DNA from: Saxidomus purpurata
Taxonomy: Eukaryota > Mollusca > Bivalvia > Venerida > Veneridae
Length of the DNA: 64,000 bases
Reading direction: 5' to 3'
Assembly: GCA_022818135.1 (NCBI GenBank)
Contig: JAFMSR010000012.1
Span: 31,886,371-31,950,370 of the forward strand
A program made the translations under genes and the position numbers. The notes below the pieces were generated by a model that was not told the origin of the DNA, did no database searches, and worked only from the letters and a program-made list of their open reading frames with translations. Positions 56,501-64,000 of this stretch are shown piece by piece; position 1 is the stretch's first letter; each line of letters begins with the position of its first letter.

Positions 56501-59497
56501 AACCTAATTTTTTTAATGTGATACTAGTGAAATTTAGCTTACATGAAGAAAAAAAACATTCACCAGAATTTGATTAAATTTAATACTACTATATGTATAG
56601 CTGTCTGTAAGTAATGAGGCATATAGGAAACATTTCTTGTGTGTTTCTATCTGGTATTTAAAATAAGAAATTATAATGCATTTTACGTAAATGTACTGTT
56701 GTAAGTCCTTACCACTACTTGCTGCAGTAATTGGTCTTCCAACTGAATGAAGGCATTTGATAAATTCGCCGTCCCTTAGTGTGTCCAAAACATTGGAGCC
56801 CATTCGTGTCATCACTTTCATACTGGCAACAACATATGCTGAGTCTGTGAGCTGGATACCGATTTTGGACAGAGGGGAACCAACTGGACCCATACTGAAT
56901 GGTAGTACATACATGGTGCGTCCTGAAAAATTCCAGGAAAACAGTCAAAAGATTTTCTGAAACATTCTGTGCTTTAGATGTTTGTATTTTTGTACATAAG
57001 AAATTAATTTTGATTGCTATTAAATCATGAAAAATGCATTCAGTAGGAGGAAATATTGTCAAGAATGGCTTAATGCCTGAAAAGCATAACTACACTATGC
57101 ACAATTCACTGTAAATTCACTACATCCGGTTGATGGAAATCAACTTGAAAATTTACCTTTCATACAACCAGGAAATCTTGAGTCAAGGGCAGTTTCCATG
57201 TCTTCAGGGGACATCCAGTTAGCGAGAGCTCCTTTCACTCCATCCTTGGTGTGTGGTACAGTGTCATATTTCTCATGTGTAGAAATAAATGTGCGACTTT
57301 CAACTCTCGCAACATCAGCAGCATCTGTGTTGGCTAACCAGCTGAAATATGTTCATACAATCATTATAATTAATATATAAGTGGTTTCGGTGTAGAATAT
57401 AATTTCCCGAATGGGCACCAAAAGTGATATTTTCACGAGTGGCGCAGCCACGAGTGAAAATAACTACTTTTGGTGTTCACGATGAAATTAACGGATATTA
57501 CACTGATACCAACAATTTTTCTTTTATTTTATGGTTAAAACTCTACTTTTATTGAGTTTGTTTCTATAAAACATTGAAAATGGGCGCGGGGGGCGTGGGG
57601 GGCATCAAAAACATAGCACAAATGGCGCATTTTAACGACGCCATTGTCGTATGGTCTCCAGCGTTAAAACGCGGTCGGATACCGTTGACGTAAACGGGCT
57701 CCGGGCTAAAATTGTAAAAACAGTGAAAAATAAAAATGGTAATCCACTGTTTCAAAACTGTGGATTATCACTTTTATTTCACTGAGAAAACTCTATAATT
57801 CACTGGAAAACATAAAATAAAATATGTATAGTTACTATATTATTATACATAATCAATAGTATACATACAAAAGTACATACAATGTAGTGTTATTGATTTA
57901 CATTTTACAATAAATGTAATATTGGTGCTAAAACAAGTTAATATAATTATTCAACAAAATTTTGACATGACTCACCAGTTTTCATATTTAGGTAGAGGTT
58001 TTATAGTACCATCTCTCTGCAGAATGTAATATAACAGCTCTCTCTCTTTCTCGGAACCATCACAGATGTGGATAGCATCTGGCTGACAAACTTTAGCATT
58101 CTCCTCCACAAAGTATCGCACCCGTTTTGGAAGTCTGTTGATGTTTCCATACAAGATTTCATACCGTCTGGATGGATCTATCTTGCCTGCATATTTAGCA
58201 GAAGATGCTGCCTCTTTCAGGTAGTGAGAGGCAAACCTGAAATTATTAATTTCTTTTTCAAAATGCTAATTTTGATTAACAAACTTTACAAATGCTTTAG
58301 TCTAATATATACTGTGATGATGTCCACTTTTCAGGTTCAATGTGGTTACATTGTCTGTCACAAATTATATACAATCTGACCATCAAATAATGTTGACTAA
58401 ACAAACAGTATTTCTGTATTGTGGTATTTTTTGTGGTAAACTTGTATTTCATATATGTATATTAGCAATAGTTTAATTAGTATAAATTATACTGCCATGC
58501 ATGTACTGTATTAATATTTATTTCAAGCTTGATGGAAAAAGTTTCCTGTACTTCTCAAAAAGTTTCCCCTCGCTATCATTCCTTAGCGATGTAGATATTA
58601 TCTAGTGCATTCTCCACATATGGGATACGTGACAAATTTAACTCCTGTTTACATTAATTTACCATAGAATGCGCACAGACAGACCGAGTCTATACTGTGG
58701 CCTTGAACTCGCTCGTAAACTATCTTGTCACATTATTTCTGGGACATTTCTAAAACAAATTTGATAGATATTTGTCAACTTTTGCTTTAACTAATTGGAA
58801 ACAATTTCATTTATCACAATTTTTGCTATTAGTGCGGAAACGGTATCGAAATATATTTAATATTTTCCGACATATAAAAACCCTTCTTCGGGCCTCTTCA
58901 CAGGGAATCAGCTGTTTACACGACATTTCTCAAAACAGTGGTTAAAAGAGCTACTTGCTTGCCTGCAATTCTTTTAATTTTGATGAAAAGAAATATTTAA
59001 GATTTGTAATTCTTAGCTAGAGCCAAAATGCAAAGTAATGTTCAAAGTAAAAACTTATATATCAAGCATAATTACCGTAATAATCTCGTACCAACCATGT
59101 TTGCCGGTAGGAATGACGTGTACGCGGATTAATATTATAGTTTCAAGAAATCCGTTTATACTGTTGTACAAAAAACCTTTTATTCAAATTTTGTAATTTT
59201 AATTAAAATAGTGCAATAACGCTATCATCTCTGTCCTGTCGCATAAAGAATGCACGATCACCTAACACAATGCGAAACTACTTTTTATCAGTATGAAAGG
59301 TGTGTCTGTAGAGACGTCTTTTCATTGGCTAGTAAAAGTTTAAGGTAAATGTCATCCGAAAGAGGGTGTGAAAATTTTAACTAATTTCATTGGATGTCCT
59401 TGTCCTTCATGGTACAACAGCTACATTTTAATCTAAAATAGAAAATCGGTACTTACATTTCTGATGACGGCAACATCGTTGTTTTTTCAACTCCCAT
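53051..59497 (-). CDS. Phosphoenolpyruvate carboxykinase (GTP), gene copy B (whole gene)
   Basis: Exons on the minus strand: 59497-59457, 58236-57976, 57341-57157, 56922-56713, 56317-56127, 54859-54646, 54329-53925, 53511-53051. All borders are GT/AG and phases join cleanly; the total is 1,968 nt, that is 655 residues plus stop, slightly longer than usual through a 50-residue N-terminal extension. Motifs: [48 protein letters not shown] (Cys about 318, Lys about 320), [10 protein letters not shown] (Asp about 340, 341), [29 protein letters not shown]. Start chosen as the first ATG after the TATA box. The N-terminus ([20 protein letters not shown]) is not a clear mitochondrial presequence; location open. 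It lies 13-14 kb upstream of copy A, same strand. Confidence 0.95.
53925..54329 (-). CDS. PEPCK B exon 7
   Basis: Residues about 368-503: [80 protein letters not shown] and [12 protein letters not shown]. Sequence is closer to the vertebrate consensus than copy A (for example RFCTP, and GVAPGT across the preceding junction). Confidence 0.95.
54646..54859 (-). CDS. PEPCK B exon 6 (P-loop and kinase-2 motifs)
   Basis: Residues about 297-368: [71 protein letters not shown]. Both nucleotide motifs sit in one exon; copy A has an intron between them. The donor after GVAPG is absent from copy A. Confidence 0.95.
55145..56060. repeat. Tandem-core repeat element in PEPCK B intron 5
   Basis: About four units of roughly 150-180 bp share 'gggccataattctgccaaaa', 'ccttgacagagttac' and 'gtttcaaagcaatatctc'. 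The right end has a CG-rich 'cgccaacgccgacgccgggg' and 'tagctccccttttcatagaa', then 'gtcgagctaaaaa'. I associate this ending with a common bivalve interspersed repeat. Non-coding. Confidence 0.6.
56127..56317 (-). CDS. PEPCK B exon 5
   Basis: Residues about 233-296: [52 protein letters not shown]. Substrate loop and metal ligands (Lys of GKK, His of AEHML) are intact. Both borders match copy A exon 6 in position and phase. Confidence 0.95.
56713..56922 (-). CDS. PEPCK B exon 4
   Basis: Residues about 163-233: [40 protein letters not shown], then [19 protein letters not shown]. Borders match copy A exon 5. Confidence 0.95.
57157..57341 (-). CDS. PEPCK B exon 3
   Basis: Residues about 101-163: [60 protein letters not shown]. 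Most relatives, and copy A, have Arg in (R)TDPxDVAR; here it is Asn ([11 protein letters not shown]), a notable change next to the substrate pocket. Confidence 0.94.
57385..57800. mobile_element. MITE-like element with strong internal hairpin, in PEPCK B intron 2
   Basis: A hairpin at about 57424-57471 has arms CAAAAGTGATATTTTCACGA / its complement around GTGGCGCAGCCAC. A GC-rich core (57585-57700) breaks the AT-rich intron, and 'tttattttatggttaaaact' at 57522 is echoed inverted by 'cataaaataaaata' at 57811. No coding capacity. Confidence 0.55.
57976..58236 (-). CDS. PEPCK B exon 2
   Basis: Residues about 14-101: [60 protein letters not shown], then [18 protein letters not shown]. From RLPKRVRYF on it follows the family N-terminal domain; the preceding 50 residues are an extension. 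Confidence 0.94.
58237..59456 (-). other. PEPCK B intron 1
   Basis: AT-rich, no further exon or repeat recognised. Confidence 0.5.
59457..59497 (-). CDS. PEPCK B exon 1 (start codon)
   Basis: It encodes [13 protein letters not shown] plus two bases of the next Met codon; donor AAAT|GTAAGT is strong and the phase fits exon 2. The ATG context CTGAAAATGG (A at -3, G at +4) is near-optimal. It lies about 75-80 bases after the predicted transcription start. Confidence 0.85.
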
Positions 59498-59602
59498 TTT
59501 CAGTGATTCTCTCGACTTAAAAGATATCCTCACTACTTCTTCAACACCCAGTAAACCATTTGACGCTTTTGAAGACTATGCTAAAAAGTTCGCACTCTCG
59601 TG

Positions 59603-59610
59603 CTTATATA
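59603..59610 (-). promoter_or_regulatory. TATA box of PEPCK B
   Basis: Minus-strand TATATAAG, 106 bases before the ATG. Transcription would start near 59573-59580. Its match to the consensus and its distance are both good. Confidence 0.7.
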
Positions 59611-59666
59611 CTATGCTCGTGAAACGTCCGAATTTCTCATGCGCGACAGTACGTAAATAGGTGTTG

Positions 59667-59674
59667 TTGCGTCA
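59667..59674 (-). promoter_or_regulatory. CRE/C-EBP-like site upstream of the PEPCK B TATA box
   Basis: TGACGCAA on the minus strand (TTGCGTCA on plus) is a one-base variant of the CRE (TTACGTCA) of mammalian cytosolic PEPCK promoters. It lies about 95-100 bases upstream of the predicted start, close to the mammalian CRE position. Functional equivalence is inference. Confidence 0.35.
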
Positions 59675-59679
59675 TGTTT

Positions 59680-62600
59680 CTGAAAATAGTCAAGGTCAGT
59701 ACTAGAAAACAGCGATATGGAACGCGGTTATTGTCTTGCAGGTCACGCACTTGAGATCTACTTTGGATAGCTCTCAAAATTGTTTAAAATCGGTTAAAGG
59801 CTCATGGAAAGCTAATCTTAACTTTGTTATTCATTCTTTCCGACTCAAAATATAGTGAACTTATTGCCAGTCTGTAGTACAAATATTTTTGAAGTGTAGG
59901 GTACATGAACATTAACAAAGCAGTGCTTAAGGGACTAGAGGGGCGGACGTACATTTGCAGTTGGTGCGAACCGCTTTTTATGGCAGCATTCATTGACGGC
60001 ACTTTTTTTCATGTCAGAAGGTGTGACACGGGAACACCATGTACCATTTTTAGCATCTTTATTGGGGTACCAGCGGTTGTTTCAGTAAGAATTACTAAAC
60101 TCCTTTATTGCGACATTCGGTTACAATAGTTAATCGATTAGGTCCCGAGCGGCGTGCCATACCGGTAACAAAAAGACGGTCACGTTCAACGAAACTAGGG
60201 AGTATTTTGTAAAGTTAGCATTTCTTCAAAAACACTGCGAAGTGACCGTGATTAGGAAAAGTACGACACAGTTACAGGACAATATGTTCACTAAAAATAC
60301 AAAAACGTTGCGTTGAACTTTAATGTAAGCTAAGGTTGATAAAAAAGGGTTCCTGTGCAAACATAAAAAAATGCGTGTAATACATATACTGTCTTTTGGG
60401 TATAAACCCATTGAAATACCAGAAAAGGTAATACAAAATACTTTATATGGCTTTTCAAATTGTGATATATCTATATTTAAATAGAAATGTGCGTGTCTGT
60501 GGACAATGACCCCTCTAGTCACTACGATATGGTTAGAGTAGGTGGCGTGATGTTAGTGACTCACACAATCTTAAACATTGTTTTAGTCTGATTTAGCTCA
60601 ACATAAAGCTCGGTTAAAGTAACCTGCACTTCCGGATTATATCGGACTAAGCAGACTAGGTCTTCGGACTAAGCGACCTTAGTTTAGTTTATACTAATTT
60701 ATTTTAGTCCGATTGTGAAGAAAGTTTGTAGCTTATCGAGTCACCCGAGAGTGCCATGTTATTTTTGTATTCATTTTTTCAATAAAAAGGACCATTTTTG
60801 CAATTTTAATTCCCTAAATTAAGTTTAGTGTGCATTTTTTATGTAAACCACAGTTTGAAATCTCTGTCTCACATCTGGAATAGTTTTGTCAAACAATTTT
60901 AAAAAGTACGCACTACCACACAGTTTGACGGCCTTTAAGCAGTCGTACCGCTTAAAATAACCGAATTGACCAAATTTACAGACAAATATTTTTCTCTCGT
61001 TCCCAACAATAAGATGATGGTTAATTTAGTACAAAATATTATATTTCGGTAGCTTTAAATCGGCCACGTTTTAGTTATTTGTTTACTACATACAGTATAG
61101 AGATAACATAAAGTTTCTATTCAATTACTTTGAGCAAAACAGCGATTATCTGACGCGAAGGTTAAGGTAAACAGCTGACTGCACGTCAGCCACAGTGTAA
61201 TACGTTATAGTGTTACACGGTATAGAAGTGATTTAACTTGGTTATTAAAAAGAAATAGAAAGAATGGTGCGGGGAAAAATGAAGATGGAAGAACTATTTG
61301 AAAGACCTTCGTATATGAGAAGAAAACCAATGCACTTTGTACAGAAGTGTCCATAAACTGGTTCAAACGTCATATGGAAATTTCTAGTACAGTTACAGTA
61401 CAGTGCTTATCTCCAGTTTGTGGATACACGGTGGTGTGATGTGTGGTACCCATAACCTTCAACGGCGATCTTTCATATTCATGAAATTTTTCAAGTTAGG
61501 TGAGCAAGTTCTGCATGACAGGTGGCTTTAATCGTCTAGTCTCACTAATGACATAACTTTAGAATTACATGTATCTTGTGAAAATTGGCTCAACTGTACC
61601 TCATGTGAAGTTGAAACATCAACAAATCTTCATGAAATTATGCCAGAATGTTGATTATAATTGACTGGGGCCAATATAATTAAATCTTCAGTACTTGTAG
61701 GTCACCTAGGGTTAAAGTTTGGGTCACTGGTCAAACACTGGGAAAACTAGTTATCAGAACTCTATTTCACCTTAAGTGAAATAAATATCAACATGAATTT
61801 TGATGCAAAGCATCAAAACTGCCGGGCATGTTTTTTGAAGCATGACTTAAAGGAAGCAGAGGCATTTCAGAATGTATTAATAACCTGTGCAAATATAATT
61901 TACACACAGGGTCTAAATATTGTGGAAACGAATATACTGAATGCCATTATAATGTGCAAAGTTTGGACATCCTCGAAAGTTTTCCTAAAAATGAAAATAC
62001 CTCTTATAAATCGCACATGGTATTTTGACCCCTAAATTACAGTTACTATCAGATTGACTGCATTGTGCCAAGGATGGTATATAAAATCCTGATTCAGGCT
62101 GTGTTTTATCGACAGAATTTACTGATGAATCTACAGACTGTTAGGAACAGGGCAGTATGAAGCTTCAATTAACCTGGTCAGCTTCCCACAACATGAGAGC
62201 AATAAATCACCCATTTAGAATTCTAAGATGTTTCTCAGTAAACATGTGAGCAGAAAATTAAACACGAAATCTTTCATATTGTGCAGGTTGAACCTGTTAA
62301 ATGTTACATCTCTAATAAATTTCCATTTTTATGTAAATGTTAAAGGTTTATTTCTGTTACAATTAATACATTTAACCCTTATCCTGCTTGCTGCTAATGA
62401 TCCTGTCTCAGCAACCAGTGTAGATCATGATCAGCCTGCATATCCACAAAGTCTAATCATGATCTGCACTGTTCGATACTAGGTCAATGCATTTTCACTG
62501 AATACCTTGGTAAATAATGATGCTGTCCAAATTGATAGATGGGAGAGTACATTTTAGAAATAAACAGGGCACTGTAAGACTTAATTCTTTTATGAAAAAA

Positions 62601-63570
62601 TCATGTATAGACATATTTTCCATTGATAATCTGATATATTCTTATATATGTTTTGTATAAATTATATATTCATTGAATTTTATTATGGACTCTCTTGTGT
62701 TGTGAATGTAAAAATTGCAACTTCCAACTTTCTCTAGAAAAATCTTTACCATCAAGTAAGAAACACCTGGGCTGACATCATTGATAACAAAGCATGAAGG
62801 AACCAGGGGTCAAGTCCTGATAATAATAATAACATATCCAGCAGAGGTGCTAAAAAATTAACATAACCTCATTATTTAGTCATTAACTACACATTACCTT
62901 TTAGGAATCCTGTAAAAGCTAAAATTATGTTCCATTTATATACAATGTATGCTTAAAAGAAGCTTGAACAATATGGGAGCTATTTTAGTGAGTCAAAAAG
63001 GATGGGGTTGGAAACTGGGTCATCTGGGGCCAAAACATTGACATCACTCTATAGGGTATTATGTTTATCTATCCTTATGAAATTATGTCAGAATGCTGGT
63101 TTATTGAATTATAGTTTGCATGAAAATTATGTCATCTTTGAAAACAAAAGGATCTGGTGATGTATGATAGACTAAAGGATTCTGCAATCAGGTAAAGCCA
63201 CTTAAATGTTGCCCTTTATAAACACAGCTGCTACACAATATTGTCCTTAGCTTGGCATTCATATACATGTACAATGTATATTGTATATTGTAAGTATGTG
63301 TAATTAAACCTAAGGACAACTGTAAAGTTGTTGAAAAAATAATCCTTAATGGTTTCTTGTACTTTGTTTACAGAGATGAAGACTAGAAATAAGACTGACT
63401 GGAATGATCAACAAAACTAACATAATTTTGATATGATTTAAAGATGATCGCTTCAGTTTCATCATTTTTTTCAAGCAATGAGAATTTTATGAAATTTCTT
63501 TTGATGTTAGGGTAATACCTGCTCAGTCAGAATATAAAATAAAAAAGGTAGGTCACCAGCCTTACTTACA
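59680..63570. other. Upstream flank, no gene supported
   Basis: AT-rich. Short frames (59905-60129, 61793-62035, 62228-62482) show no domain. At 62395-62480 there is an inverted pair ('agtgtagatcatgat' and 'atcatgatctgcact') that I recognise as a common bivalve repeat. Confidence 0.4.
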
Positions 63571-63574
63571 AGTA

Positions 63575-63980
63575 ATGGACACTTGTTGTAGTATACCCCC
63601 GAAAGCAGTGAAAATGACCCCTATCTCCTGTTTGTATGTATGTATTGTATTTATTTCAGTACCAAGTACCAAGGATAATACAATAAAGAGCAAGCTCTTA
63701 TGTCCATTGTGGTCCTTTATTTTAGAGACAGCAGAGGGAATCTGGGTACCAGACCCTAGCTCTTTTACGAATAGACCCCTTGGTTCTTTTCGAAGTGTCC
63801 TGCGTATAGCACAAATACACGCGAGACTACGTCTGGGTTTCTAACCAGTTCATCTCAGATAGGTGGGAAACACTAAAAAGCGTTTCTGAAATATCCAGTG
63901 CCCTGGCCAAGAATCGAACCTTGGACCTCCGGATTGGTAGTCCAATGCGTTAACCACTCGGCCACCACACCACCAGTCTT
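63575..63980 (-). mobile_element. tRNA-derived SINE
   Basis: On the minus strand the head (63975 to about 63900) reads 'ggtggccgagtggttaacgc' (box A), a loop, then AAGGTTCGATTCTTGG (box B), 33 bases apart, followed by a non-tRNA body of about 300 bp that carries 'gaaccaaggggtctattcg' and ends near a C-run GTATACCCCC at 63592. Acceptor-stem pairing is absent, so it is a SINE and not a tRNA gene. Confidence 0.7.
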
Positions 63981-64000
63981 TATCAATAATAAAACTCTAA

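Noticed and set aside
61264..61356. Short frame starting MVRGKMKMEELF, superficially like a MADS-box start
   Set aside because: Only 30 residues, and similarity ends after MVRGK; no continuing exon found. Probably chance, though it could be a first exon of a gene beyond the window.
63900..63975. Functional tRNA gene
   Set aside because: Boxes A and B are good but the acceptor stem does not pair and a SINE body follows.

Overview
The window looks like nuclear DNA of an animal, most likely a bivalve mollusc. The genes carry spliceosomal introns (GT/AG borders, phase-consistent joins), the sequence is AT-rich, and introns and spacers are packed with interspersed repeats of a kind I associate with bivalve genomes: roughly 150-170 bp tandem cores in hairpin-ended elements, 'gaccttgaccttt' type repeats, and tRNA-like SINE heads. 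The species call is inference; the gene calls rest on translated exons.

Layout. 0-6.6 kb: repeats only, including a satellite-bearing element cut by the window start, tRNA-like pieces and a solo hairpin-ended element. 6.7-14.5 kb, + strand: a KCTD1/KCTD15-type BTB gene with two coding exons visible (8843-9069 and 13600-14224); its true start is not resolved. Its intron holds inverted-repeat elements, a perfect RFX-type palindrome and a MITE. 14.9-17.2 kb: two near-identical 1.1 kb terminal-inverted-repeat elements in opposite orientation, each with its own 8-bp target duplication. 17.8-18.9 kb: a retroposed insertion with a perfect 12-bp target duplication.

19.3-59.6 kb, - strand: two tandem GTP-dependent phosphoenolpyruvate carboxykinase (PEPCK) genes, head to tail. 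The upstream copy, B (59497-53051, 8 exons, 655 residues), is compact with a TATA box and a CRE-like site. The downstream copy, A (39776-20605, 11 coding exons, about 638 residues), has large repeat-filled introns and, unusually, two consecutive homologous terminal exons (21169-20982 and 20798-20605), each with its own stop codon. This predicts two C-terminal isoforms. All recognised catalytic motifs are intact in both copies. PEPCK interconverts oxaloacetate and PEP; in bivalves it acts in gluconeogenesis and, in the carboxylating direction, at the PEP branch point of anaerobic metabolism, so two copies plus an alternative C-terminus may reflect division of labour (inference).

Between the PEPCK genes (41.9-50 kb) lie broken non-LTR retrotransposons, a DDE-transposase-like remnant and SINE pieces. 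59.7-64 kb holds no gene I can support and ends in a tRNA-derived SINE.

The most interesting structural signal is a shared architecture in at least three different repeat families: ACWAGAGC, a short hairpin, a C-run, tandem satellite units, then a terminal hairpin that repeats the C-run motif in inverse. It fits Helentron-like non-autonomous elements that carry satellites.
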